From Bacteroidales bacterium (GTDB taxonomy: Bacteria; Bacteroidota; Bacteroidia; Bacteroidales; UBA1402), in assembly GCA_023230125.1 (NCBI GenBank), contig JALNXZ010000011.1:1-14972 (forward strand): a stretch of DNA of 14,972 nt, in the 5' to 3' direction. Positions 7,379 through 14,972 of the stretch are shown in pieces. The position numbers and the translations under genes are program-made. The notes beneath the pieces are model-generated. The model saw nothing but the letters and a program-made list of their open reading frames with translations. It had not been told where the DNA came from and searched no databases. Each line of letters opens with the position of its first letter. Positions within the stretch are counted from its first letter, which is position 1.

Positions 7379-9376
7379 TTAATAAACAGGATTTTGCTTC
7401 ATCTCAGGGAAGAATGTAAATTCTGAGCTTGGAATCGGTAATAACACACGATATATTTTATCAGCGTTAAATCCAAGGAAACCATGATATCCTTGATCAG
7501 GGTCATTAAAACTGAATCCACCACGAATTGGATTTGAGTATCTTGATATATCATCCAAATCTTCTATAAAAATGTCAGGATATCTTGAAGCATCAAACCA
7601 TTCACAATCATCTTCACAACATAATTCACGCAGTCTTTCATACATTAATTCTTTTAATGCCTGGTAATCAGAAAGAGTCGTCGGAATTTGCATTACAGAG
7701 TTTGGAATGTAAGTGTAGCTTGCATCTCCTTGATTCAGGAACATATCTCTAAGAGTAGATTTATTACAAGCCCTGTTCCTTATAATATTTAGCGTGTTTA
7801 TGGCACCTATTTTATCGTTTGTGGATAGTTGAGTTTCAGCTTTTAAAAGATAGATTTCTGCCAATCTTAAAATTGGATATGCCACCCCGGAATATTTTGC
7901 ACTGAATGTTGAACTTAAATCCTGAGGATTTGGATTTCTAAATTTACCTAAGCATTCCCAATTTACATTCCAGCAACTCATATCTTTTGATGTCAGATTT
8001 CTCCACCACAATCTTTCATGAACTTCAAGCAGATTATTAATTAAATCATTCTCAACACTTGTGTAGTTCTCACCTTTTCCGGGTTCGATAAAAAATCCCT
8101 CTCCAAGTTTCTTTCCGTATATTGGATCAAAAACCCAGACTCCGGCTTCCAAACCGTCTTTTGGTCCGGACACAACAGCTCTGACGGTATTCCAAAGACG
8201 CCTGATTGAATCTCCGGTGAACGAACAATCTCCTCTTGAATTCATTAGTTTGATTAAAGAATCGCTTGAAACGGAATTTATATCATTATTATATACGTCC
8301 GATTGACCAAACGTTTTGTAAAGTGTTTTAAAACGATCCCCATACTCCCAGATCGGAAGATCATAAAGCACAGCAAGATGCTCTTCGAGATTAGGGCCAC
8401 CGGTTGCTCCGTGAGAACTATTTCCGGGGAATCCGATAGGAATTTTTGAACCTGTTCCTACTCCTTCCTGAGCATATACTGTGAACATAGTCTCCTGGTT
8501 CGTTTTCGTGAAGATTGCAGGATAGAAATCAACCAGTTTATAGTTCCCGTATACTCCGTCAATGATGTCATTACATAATTTTAAAGCTTTTGCATATAAT
8601 CCGGATTTATCTCCCTCTTTATCTTCATCAATAGCGTCGCCATATTTTTCTGCTCTTTTGATGTATGATGCATGAAAGACATATGATTTAGCTAATAATC
8701 CTGCTGCTGCTCCTTTGGTTATCCTGCCATTTGCCAGACCTGAAGTATTAGATAGACAGTTTGTTATGGCTAAATTCAATTCCTCATCAATGAAATTGAA
8801 AACAGTTTCCCTATCGGCACGTGGTACATATTTTGGATTTGAACCCGTTGGTTCGGTTATAAGAGAAATACCGCCAAAATACCTGTATAAAGTGAAATAA
8901 GCATATGCTCTTAAGAAACGAGCCTCTCCGAGTAACATATTGGTTGCAGAAAAAGAAGCATTGGTTGAGCAGTTAGCCTTCATTGTTTCTGTTTCCTGAG
9001 TAGAGGATGAGAATGTATTGTCAATATTTGATTTATTGACTTCATTCGAGAGAGCCTGGATTACAATATTACATTGTGCAATATAAGAGTAACAGTCATC
9101 GTACAAATTTTTTATTGAGCTGGATGATGAATTCCAATTGAATTTTTTTGATTCTTCATTGCCCATTTTAATTATAGATGGCATCATAAATCTCTCATCA
9201 CTAAAAGCAATTTCTTCTAAATCTGCATATAAAGAAGATATTGTCTTTATGGCTTTGTCATATGTATCAAATGAAGTCTCTATAGATACTTGCGTTTTGG
9301 GTGTTTCCTCAAGAAAATCATTACAGGAAACTAACACTGGCAATATGATAAAGATAAATATATATTTTTTCATCAT
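7379..9376 (-). CDS. SusD/RagB-family nutrient-binding outer-membrane lipoprotein
   Basis: This 665-residue protein is the glycan-capturing lid of a SusCD transporter. Its signal ends in the lipobox LVSC (C18), followed by NDFLEETPKTQ, a standard SusD opening. The conserved TPR-region motif GEARFLRAYAYFTLYRYFGG is at 150-169. The C-terminal half has the usual YPILRLAEIYLLKAETQ helix and a late GFLGFNADKIYRVLLPIPSSE segment, where SusD proteins typically have a LLPIP motif. It is longer than a typical SusD (about 500-600 residues), with extra sequence in the middle (about 270-450), where substrate-contact loops usually lie. Where many homologues read RRREL-x-EG-RWFDLRR, this one has RELCCEDDCEWFDASRYP, with three cysteines close together. 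The gene abuts susC: its ATG at 9376 immediately follows the susC stop at 9377-9379, so translation is probably coupled. Confidence 0.95.
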   Translation of the reverse strand: MMKKYIFIFIILPVLVSCNDFLEETPKTQVSIETSFDTYDKAIKTISSLYADLEEIAFSDERFMMPSIIKMGNEESKKFNWNSSSSSIKNLYDDCYSYIAQCNIVIQALSNEVNKSNIDNTFSSSTQETETMKANCSTNASFSATNMLLGEARFLRAYAYFTLYRYFGGISLITEPTGSNPKYVPRADRETVFNFIDEELNLAITNCLSNTSGLANGRITKGAAAGLLAKSYVFHASYIKRAEKYGDAIDEDKEGDKSGLYAKALKLCNDIIDGVYGNYKLVDFYPAIFTKTNQETMFTVYAQEGVGTGSKIPIGFPGNSSHGATGGPNLEEHLAVLYDLPIWEYGDRFKTLYKTFGQSDVYNNDINSVSSDSLIKLMNSRGDCSFTGDSIRRLWNTVRAVVSGPKDGLEAGVWVFDPIYGKKLGEGFFIEPGKGENYTSVENDLINNLLEVHERLWWRNLTSKDMSCWNVNWECLGKFRNPNPQDLSSTFSAKYSGVAYPILRLAEIYLLKAETQLSTNDKIGAINTLNIIRNRACNKSTLRDMFLNQGDASYTYIPNSVMQIPTTLSDYQALKELMYERLRELCCEDDCEWFDASRYPDIFIEDLDDISRYSNPIRGGFSFNDPDQGYHGFLGFNADKIYRVLLPIPSSEFTFFPEMKQNPVY

Positions 9377-12300
9377 TTAGAAATTTATATTTAAAGAAAT
9401 AAGATGAGTTCTAGAATACGGGTAAGCTGAAATATCAACTCCTGATAAAATCCGGTTATCAATATTACTACCCGAAGCAACTTCAGGATCATATCCCGAA
9501 TATCTGGTTAATGTAAATAGGTTTGATACAGAATATGTAAGCTTAATCATTTCTATATGTTTAACTGGAACCAACTTTTTAGGTAATACGACACCTAAGG
9601 AAAGATTGTTCATTTTCAAGAATGATCCATCTTCGACAATTTCTGACGGAGTTGCTTCCCCTTTTCCTTGACCACTCCAATCTCCACCCCCAGGGCCCGG
9701 TATTGTACCTCCATTATTTGCAAACCATACATATTTGTAATAGGACTTCAACTTGTTGTCAATGCTACTTAAATTGGCTAGATTGTAATAATTACCATTG
9801 ATAATATCATTCCCTACAGACCAACTGAAATCCATGGATAATTCAATGAATTTATAACCTAAACGTTGATTGAATCCACCTATAAAAGCTGGTTCTACAC
9901 AACCTATAACAGTCTTGTCTTTTTTATCAACAGTACCATCTCCGTTTATATCTGCAAAAGAGGGGAAGCCATAAGGTGCTTCTCTTTGTGTATTATACCA
10001 ATATGTTGAATTTGGTGCATTGTCATCAGAAGCCCATGTACTACGTACACCTTCCATTTGGAGACCGTAAAGCAAACCTAATGGTTTCCCTACCTGAATC
10101 AATACATTCTCGCTTTTACTTGAACTTCCAACGCTCCGGCTTTCCAGCATTAAATCAACTCCACCCAAGTCTAAAACTTTTGATCTATTGGCACTTATAT
10201 TTATCGAAGCATCCCAGCTAAAGTCCTTACCATCAATAATATTACCGTTTAGTCCCAACTCAAATCCTTTATTTCCTACCGATCCAATATTTCTTGTTAC
10301 GTTGTCGAAACCGGAAATCATTGGAAGAGCCTTGTTCAGCAACATGTTATTCGTTACCTTTTGGTAAAAATCAAATGTCAGATTCAACCGGCTATTGAAT
10401 AAACCTAAATCAAATCCGTAGTTGATTTCTTTAGTTGTCTCCCAGGCTATATCTGCATTTGACATCTTATTACTGTAATTAGCTAAAATTGTAGTTGGAA
10501 TTGCCGAAGCATAAAGACCATTATCGGTCGCTGAAGTAGCATTAACAAAAATACCCCTTCTACTATTTACAGCTAAAGTTTTAATATAGATGTAGTTGTC
10601 AATCTGGTCATTACCTACTTCGCCACCACTGACTCTAACTTTTAAGTTATTAATATATTTAGAAAGTATTGATGACTTGAAAAAGTCCTCTTCTGATACT
10701 CTCCATCCAATAGCACCTGAGGGGAAATAGCCCCATCTGCTATTTAATCCAAATTTAGACGAGCCGTCTGCACGTAATGATGCTTTAAATAAGTATTTGC
10801 CTTTTAATGAATAATTTCCAAGAATGGCGGCTGACATCATATTATATTTATTATACGAAATCGATGGAGGTGTAACAAAAGTTCCGCTTTTTGCAGATGC
10901 GATTCCATACCATCCAAGATCTGTGTTGAAGTGAGTATAAGATTGGGAAAAACTTTCATATCTGTAACTGTTTGCTTCTCCAACCAAGCTAAAAGAAATA
11001 TCATGTATTTTATTTATTTTTCTGGCATAGTTAAGTTGAGCCATATACCTTACATTTATTCCATTATCATTAGATACTTTAGCTTCTCCTTCATTGTTAT
11101 ATGAACTTAAAATAGTTGTAGGAACATATTTTTTTAAGTCCGTCCCTAACAAACGAATACCTGCACCACCTTTTAAGGTCAATCCCTTGATTATTTCCCA
11201 ATTAATCTCAGGCTGAACCAAAAACTGAGATTTGTTTTGTTTTTGTTCGGTATCGGTTAATAATCTGTAAGGATTATCCAACTTACCAGTATAATAAAGA
11301 TTATCATCAATTTCCTTAAATGTCCACTCTTTAGGAATAAGTGGTGAAAATGTTGCAATTGAGTTGATATAACCAATACCGTCTGTAATATTATAATTAT
11401 AAGAAAGATTTAAATTTATACTCAGCTTGGGCAAAAGCTGGACAGATGTATTGGACAAAATGTTGAAATTTTTATATCCTGAATTGATTACAACACCATC
11501 ATTATTTAATAATGAAAAACTTGTCATGTTTTTTACGACTGAATTACCTCCTGAATAGGTTACATCGTATTTATTCTGATGTCCTACTCTAAGACATAAA
11601 TCCTGGTAACTTTTAAATCTTGATGGGTCCGTTTTCCATATCTGGTTTTTATAATCTTCATAAAAATCAGAATTTTCCCATCGTTGATTCATAACTCCTG
11701 TCAACATCATCGATTTCATATATTCCTCATTGTTTAACATTTCCAAAGAATTGGAGAGTTTACTAAAACCGGATGATACTCTGACAGAAAAGCTGCTGAT
11801 ATTTTCTTTGGCTTTTTTTGTGGTTATTAATATTACACCATTAGCACCTTGTGCACCATATGCAGCAGTAGAAGATACATCTTTCAAAAATGAAATATTA
11901 TCGATGGACTCAGGTGATAATTTTGAAAGAGGATTGTTCTGCGGGTCATCAGATATTGGTGCGGGAAATCCGTCAATAACATATAACGGTGAATTTCCAG
12001 CCGTAATGGAGCTGGCACCTCTTATCTTTATTATAATACCTCCACCGGGAGCACCATCAGTATTTTGCACCTGGACGCCTGGGATTTTACCTTTCAACGC
12101 TTGTTCAATGGATGAAGGTTGTCCACGCATTATATCTTCATTAGAAATGCTCGAAACAGAACCAGTCAAATCAACTTTCTTCTGTGTTCCGTATCCTACA
12201 ACTACAACCTCATTTATATCAATATTTTTTTCATTAAGCGAAACATTGATTATTTTTTTATCCAGCACAGGAATTTCTTTACTTATCATTCCCATAAAAG

Positions 12301-12784
12301 AAAATACTAAAGTCGCGTTGTCTGGCACTTGATTAATGGAATAATTTCCATTTGTATCAGAGGCTGTTCCCTTCTTTGTCCCTTTTATTGTGATTGAAAC
12401 ACCTGCAATAGGAACTCCATCATTATCAGTAACCAAGCCTCTAATCTCATTAATAATTGAAGATGTAGTTCGTGTTTTTTCGCCCTGATATAAGACAATC
12501 TGTAAATCAGAAATCTCAAACTTGATGTTCGTGTTCTTCAACATCTGAGCAATCGCTTGCTGAATAGTTTTATCTTTCACAGATAAACTAACTTTCTGAT
12601 TTAAATTAATCTTGGCAGCATCATAGAAAAAAGTGTAACTACTTACATCTTCAATTTTTTTAATAGCCTCAGATACAGGTATATCTGATAAGTTGATAGA
12701 TATGGTCCCTTTTTTTGTCTGTGCAGATACACTTAATACAAGAAAAAAAACCAAGAAAAACGTGAAATCTTTCTTTAAATTCAT
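9377..12784 (-). CDS. SusC-like TonB-dependent outer-membrane transporter with N-terminal STN signalling domain
   Basis: From the ATG at 12784 the product is 1135 residues: signal peptide NLKKDFTFFLVFFLVLSVSA-Q (about 1-22), STN domain (about 25-99), carboxypeptidase-regulatory-like domain (about 113-185), plug (about 191-323, with EVVVVGYGTQKK, LKGKIPGVQVQ, IRGASS and LYVIDGFP) and a beta-barrel ending in the terminal Phe of SLNINF, as needed for outer-membrane insertion. The DINGDGTVD motif at 945-953 is a conserved calcium-loop-like feature of SusC proteins. It would import an oligosaccharide with SusD using TonB energy. The STN domain marks it as a transducer that contacts the adjacent FecR. 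The start is uncertain: an in-frame ATG at 12916 would add 44 residues and place the gene 13 bases after fecR. I chose 12784 because a standard signal peptide begins there and because the extra stretch contains two stem-loops. Confidence 0.95.
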   Translation of the reverse strand: MNLKKDFTFFLVFFLVLSVSAQTKKGTISINLSDIPVSEAIKKIEDVSSYTFFYDAAKINLNQKVSLSVKDKTIQQAIAQMLKNTNIKFEISDLQIVLYQGEKTRTTSSIINEIRGLVTDNDGVPIAGVSITIKGTKKGTASDTNGNYSINQVPDNATLVFSFMGMISKEIPVLDKKIINVSLNEKNIDINEVVVVGYGTQKKVDLTGSVSSISNEDIMRGQPSSIEQALKGKIPGVQVQNTDGAPGGGIIIKIRGASSITAGNSPLYVIDGFPAPISDDPQNNPLSKLSPESIDNISFLKDVSSTAAYGAQGANGVILITTKKAKENISSFSVRVSSGFSKLSNSLEMLNNEEYMKSMMLTGVMNQRWENSDFYEDYKNQIWKTDPSRFKSYQDLCLRVGHQNKYDVTYSGGNSVVKNMTSFSLLNNDGVVINSGYKNFNILSNTSVQLLPKLSINLNLSYNYNITDGIGYINSIATFSPLIPKEWTFKEIDDNLYYTGKLDNPYRLLTDTEQKQNKSQFLVQPEINWEIIKGLTLKGGAGIRLLGTDLKKYVPTTILSSYNNEGEAKVSNDNGINVRYMAQLNYARKINKIHDISFSLVGEANSYRYESFSQSYTHFNTDLGWYGIASAKSGTFVTPPSISYNKYNMMSAAILGNYSLKGKYLFKASLRADGSSKFGLNSRWGYFPSGAIGWRVSEEDFFKSSILSKYINNLKVRVSGGEVGNDQIDNYIYIKTLAVNSRRGIFVNATSATDNGLYASAIPTTILANYSNKMSNADIAWETTKEINYGFDLGLFNSRLNLTFDFYQKVTNNMLLNKALPMISGFDNVTRNIGSVGNKGFELGLNGNIIDGKDFSWDASINISANRSKVLDLGGVDLMLESRSVGSSSKSENVLIQVGKPLGLLYGLQMEGVRSTWASDDNAPNSTYWYNTQREAPYGFPSFADINGDGTVDKKDKTVIGCVEPAFIGGFNQRLGYKFIELSMDFSWSVGNDIINGNYYNLANLSSIDNKLKSYYKYVWFANNGGTIPGPGGGDWSGQGKGEATPSEIVEDGSFLKMNNLSLGVVLPKKLVPVKHIEMIKLTYSVSNLFTLTRYSGYDPEVASGSNIDNRILSGVDISAYPYSRTHLISLNINF

Positions 12785-12929
12785 ATTTTTGTCAAAATTT
12801 AAGGTTAACTGATTTAAATCATTCACTTGACATGCAATATCTATGAATGATTTTTTATTTGTTAATTGAAATTTTAGTTGAGGCACGGAGTATTTATACT
12901 TTCGTGCCTTTTTCATTTTTTTTCTGAAA
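12785..12929 (-). promoter_or_regulatory. Structured fecR-susC intercistronic region (candidate leader RNA)
   Basis: This 145-base gap precedes the preferred susC start. It holds two inverted repeats. First in transcription order, CGTGCCT/AGGCACG (12903-12909 with 12881-12887) encloses an inner ATACT/AGTAT stem (12896-12900 with 12889-12893). Second, AAATCATTCA (12816-12825) pairs perfectly with TGAATGATTT (12844-12853) around an 18-base loop and ends 31 bases before the ATG at 12784. The region is also open in the susC frame from ATG 12916, and the first stem starts about 7 bases inside that alternative coding start. It may therefore be a leader RNA, or the coding start of a longer SusC whose translation is affected by structure. 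The function is inferred; the repeats are directly seen. Confidence 0.45.
12881..12909 (+). terminator. Hairpin followed by a T-rich run on the plus strand (possible antisense terminator)
   Basis: Read on the plus strand, AGGCACG-g-AGTAT-TT-ATACT-tt-CGTGCCT is followed from 12909 by TTTTTCATTTTTTTT, the form of an intrinsic terminator. No plus-strand gene ends here, so it would act only on antisense transcription into fecR. On the minus strand the same hairpin follows an A-rich run and is not followed by U residues, so it should not terminate the operon transcript. Confidence 0.3.
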
Positions 12930-13976
12930 TTATTGTTTCATAGGCATTATTGTTTTAGGTTTTTGTTTAAGTGTTAATTTGTTATCCTCGTTGAATGAAT
13001 ACTCTATAGGACTTATACGAGATATAATTCGTATAATTTCTTCCAAGGCCTCATTGCGTAAAGTAAATGTATATGATTGGTCATCTGCCATTCTGGGATC
13101 TATGTCTATATCAACCGAATACCATTTTGAGAGGTAATGACAAACATATCTGAGACTCTTATTTTCAAATCGAAGCTGATCATTAGTCCATGATTTAGCG
13201 TAATATACATCTCCTTTAGAAACTTCTATAGTATTATTTAATTTATTAAACCGACCTTCTTCTCCTGGTTTTAAAATTACATTTTTGCCATTTTTGCCCA
13301 TTGAAACAGATCCTTCGACAAGGCTTACAAGAATATTATTGGAAGATGAAATTGAATTGACATTGAATTTTGTGCCGTAGACTTTAATTGAAACACCATT
13401 TGTATTTACAATAAACGGCTTACTGGGATTATGTGTTACATTAAAATATGCCTCACCTTGCAAGTTAACTTCACGGGTATCTGAAGTAATGCTTGAATTA
13501 TATGTAAGAGTAGTAGTTGAATGTAACCAAACCTCTGTTCCGTCTGGAAGAACCATTTTTGATTTTCCTGTAAGAGAAGAATAGGTCAGGAAAGTGGCTT
13601 GTTCATTTAATTTATTCTTGCCAATAAAGTATGCACTTGTAAATGATATTAACAAAAATATTGATGCGGCAGCAATAAAGCGATAAAAACGTTTAATCGG
13701 AACATACCGATTACGATCTTGAAAAGGATTTTCTTTATTTGATATTTTTAATTTTTCATCATGTAAACGAGCAGAAAGTTCTTCCCAATAGTAATCAACA
13801 TCTGGCACGTATTTTAATGTCTTTGTTTGAATATTCTCCCACAATATTTCAACTTGCAAAAAAAGATTCTTGTTTTTTTCCAGGCCTAACCAATTATTGA
13901 ATTCAATTTCGTCTTCAGAAGACAAATTCTGACGTAATTTGGCTATAATTAAATCCCATGGTATATTGTTTTTCAT
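12930..13976 (-). CDS. FecR-family anti-sigma factor
   Basis: This 348-residue inner-membrane protein carries signals from a TonB-dependent transducer to a cytoplasmic ECF sigma factor. Residues 1-95 form the cytoplasmic sigma-binding part; one membrane helix is at about 100-118 (IAAASIFLLISFTSAYFIG). The periplasmic FecR domain covers about 132-226, with the typical KSKMVLPDGTEVWLHSTTTLTY at 138-159 and GEAYFNV at 174-180. A DUF4974-like C-terminal domain (about 265-336), which receives the STN signal, includes LRFENKSL and the YTFTLRNEALEEIIRIIS stretch (302-319). It lies directly upstream of the STN-containing SusC, the standard arrangement. Unusually, no ECF sigma gene lies upstream of it; the neighbour is a divergent transketolase gene 276 bases away. 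The ATG at 13976 starts a normal FecR N-terminus. Confidence 0.94.
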   Translation of the reverse strand: MKNNIPWDLIIAKLRQNLSSEDEIEFNNWLGLEKNKNLFLQVEILWENIQTKTLKYVPDVDYYWEELSARLHDEKLKISNKENPFQDRNRYVPIKRFYRFIAAASIFLLISFTSAYFIGKNKLNEQATFLTYSSLTGKSKMVLPDGTEVWLHSTTTLTYNSSITSDTREVNLQGEAYFNVTHNPSKPFIVNTNGVSIKVYGTKFNVNSISSSNNILVSLVEGSVSMGKNGKNVILKPGEEGRFNKLNNTIEVSKGDVYYAKSWTNDQLRFENKSLRYVCHYLSKWYSVDIDIDPRMADDQSYTFTLRNEALEEIIRIISRISPIEYSFNEDNKLTLKQKPKTIMPMKQ

Positions 13977-14252
13977 AAAAATTGATTATGGTCTTTCTTA
14001 TAAGACACAAAAAACAAAGATTACCCTTATTGGTTATTTGAAAAAATATCACCGTCATCGGATAATTTCTGACAAACTCCAGCAAAACCAAACAAGAAAA
14101 GATTCCATTAGTTTTTAATTGTTGTCCGATAGAAATGTCTATTGTTGTACAAAATCTTTACAAAGCACAAGCTCTAAACCCGATCCTTTTTCATTGTTTT
14201 TACCATAAGTAGAAAGAATCTTTTATCTTTGTCAAAAATTTTCAAGCGACTT
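13977..14252. promoter_or_regulatory. Divergent fecR/transketolase intergenic region
   Basis: This 276-base gap must hold the fecR (PUL) promoter on the minus strand and the transketolase promoter on the plus strand. No sigma factor, small gene or RNA gene is recognisable. For fecR I find only an imperfect -7-like element, TAATCTTTG (minus strand, 14023-14015), with one extra spacer base, 38 bases before the ATG. Other small structures are GTCTT/AAGAC arms (13991-13995 with 14002-14006), a stem ATAGA-aatg-TCTAT at 14129-14142, and a direct repeat ATTGTTGT at 14118-14125 and 14141-14148, 23 bases apart, which could be an operator. None of these is strong. Confidence 0.5.
14224..14231 (+). promoter_or_regulatory. 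Bacteroidota -7 promoter element for transketolase
   Basis: TATCTTTG matches the Bacteroides -7 consensus TAnnTTTG exactly and ends 21 bases before the transketolase ATG, implying a short leader. A clear TTTG -33 element is not visible at the right distance; the upstream stretch is only T-rich (14187-14201). Confidence 0.6.
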
Positions 14253-14972
14253 ATGAAAAACTCAGCATTAATGAACAAGGCAGCAGATAATATCAGGATA
14301 TTGGCTGCTTCGATGGTGGAAAAAGCCAAATCAGGTCATCCGGGAGGCGCAATGGGTGGTGCTGATTTTATAAACGTCCTTTTTTCTGAATTTTTGGTTT
14401 ATGATCCGAAAAATCCTAAATGGGAAGGTCGTGACCGATTTTTCCTGGATCCGGGTCACATGTCACCAATGTTATATGCTCAATTGGCTCTTGTCGGAAA
14501 ATTCACGCTGGATGAACTAAAACAGTTTCGTCAGTGGGGGAGTTCTACGCCGGGTCATCCTGAAGTTTCTGTTGAAAAAGGTATTGAAAATACCTCAGGC
14601 CCGTTGGGTCAAGGCCATACTTTTGCAGTAGGAGCAGCTATCGCCGCCAAATTTCTGAAGACGAAATTCGGAGAACAAATGGGGCAGACTATTTATACTT
14701 ACATTTCTGATGGCGGTATCGAAGAAGAAATTTCTCAGGGAGCAGGTCGTTTGGCCGGTCATCTTGGATTGGACAACCTGATCATGTTCTACGATTCCAA
14801 TGATATCCAGCTATCTACAGCGACCTGTGTGGTAACAAGCGAAAATACGGCAGCCAAATACAAATCCTGGGGTTGGGAAGTGATGGAAATCAATGGCAAC
14901 GATTTGGGGCAAATCCGTAAAGCATTAAAGAAAGCCCAGGCTGTTCAGGGAAAGCCAACCCTGATCATCGGT
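14253..14972 (+). CDS. tkt: Transketolase (N-terminal part, truncated by the right edge)
   Basis: The frame is open from ATG 14253 to the edge, giving the first 240 residues of a protein usually near 670. Transketolase is a cytoplasmic thiamine-diphosphate enzyme that moves two-carbon units between pentose, tetrose and hexose phosphates. The visible pyrophosphate-binding half has SGHPGGAMGGAD (27-38), TPGHPE (99-104), TSGPLGQG (114-121) and the cofactor segment SDGGIEEEISQG (152-163) ending in NLIMFYDSN (175-183). SDGG in place of GDG is, from memory, usual for Bacteroidota transketolases. The gene diverges from the PUL and looks more GC-rich by eye, like a conserved housekeeping gene. Its product would help convert L-arabinose, via xylulose 5-phosphate, into central metabolism, but a direct regulatory tie to the PUL is not shown. 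Whether the gene is full length cannot be seen here. Confidence 0.95.
   Translation, partial: MKNSALMNKAADNIRILAASMVEKAKSGHPGGAMGGADFINVLFSEFLVYDPKNPKWEGRDRFFLDPGHMSPMLYAQLALVGKFTLDELKQFRQWGSSTPGHPEVSVEKGIENTSGPLGQGHTFAVGAAIAAKFLKTKFGEQMGQTIYTYISDGGIEEEISQGAGRLAGHLGLDNLIMFYDSNDIQLSTATCVVTSENTAAKYKSWGWEVMEINGNDLGQIRKALKKAQAVQGKPTLIIG

Noticed and set aside
11730..12332. A 200-codon open frame on the plus strand
   Set aside because: It lies wholly antisense to the plug-encoding part of susC, whose family motifs are clear, and its product has no recognisable domain.
14118..14148. Direct repeat ATTGTTGT x2 as an operator
   Set aside because: Eight-base repeats in AT-rich intergenic DNA are common by chance, and no regulator is visible to bind them; mentioned only as part of the intergenic entry.
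1..14972. CRISPR array, tRNA/rRNA genes, insertion sequences or invertible promoter
   Set aside because: No regularly spaced repeats, tRNA-like folds, transposase or recombinase frames were seen. The inverted repeats present are local hairpins and do not bracket an invertible promoter segment.

Overview
The window looks like a piece of a Bacteroidota chromosome, most likely Bacteroidales. It is AT-rich and carries an adjacent SusC/SusD pair, a FecR anti-sigma factor, secreted glycoside hydrolases and Bacteroides-style -7 promoter elements (TAnnTTTG). Shine-Dalgarno sequences are essentially absent, as expected in this phylum. Most of the window is one polysaccharide utilisation locus (PUL) read leftwards on the minus strand.

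In transcription order, from right to left, the locus holds: a FecR-type anti-sigma factor (12930-13976); a SusC TonB-dependent transporter with an extra N-terminal STN signalling domain (9377-12784, possibly starting at 12916); a SusD lipoprotein (7379-9376); a third-position lipoprotein that is probably a surface glycan-binding protein (6088-7359); a GH127 beta-L-arabinofuranosidase with its full Cys/Glu active site (4038-6005); a short GH2 enzyme (2056-3870); and a large secreted DUF5695-like protein that runs off the left edge (1-1969). Spacing is tight from susC through the third lipoprotein (0 and 19 bases). Wider gaps flank the enzyme genes, and two of these gaps hold strong inverted repeats.

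Together the genes describe import of an oligosaccharide by SusC/SusD and its trimming by secreted enzymes. GH127 points to a substrate with terminal beta-L-arabinofuranose, such as a plant cell-wall glycoprotein or pectic side chain. Control is probably by trans-envelope signalling from SusC-STN to FecR and on to an ECF sigma factor. That sigma gene is not next to fecR: fecR is divergent from a transketolase gene (14253 to the right edge), whose product would handle pentose phosphates derived from arabinose.

The least ordinary parts are non-coding: a 145-base fecR-susC gap with two stem-loops that overlaps an alternative susC start, a 34-base near-perfect palindrome between two short tandem repeats after the third lipoprotein gene, and a second hairpin before the GH2 gene. 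The fecR-tkt gap (276 bases) holds a good promoter for transketolase and no recognisable gene. I found no RNA genes, CRISPR arrays or mobile elements.
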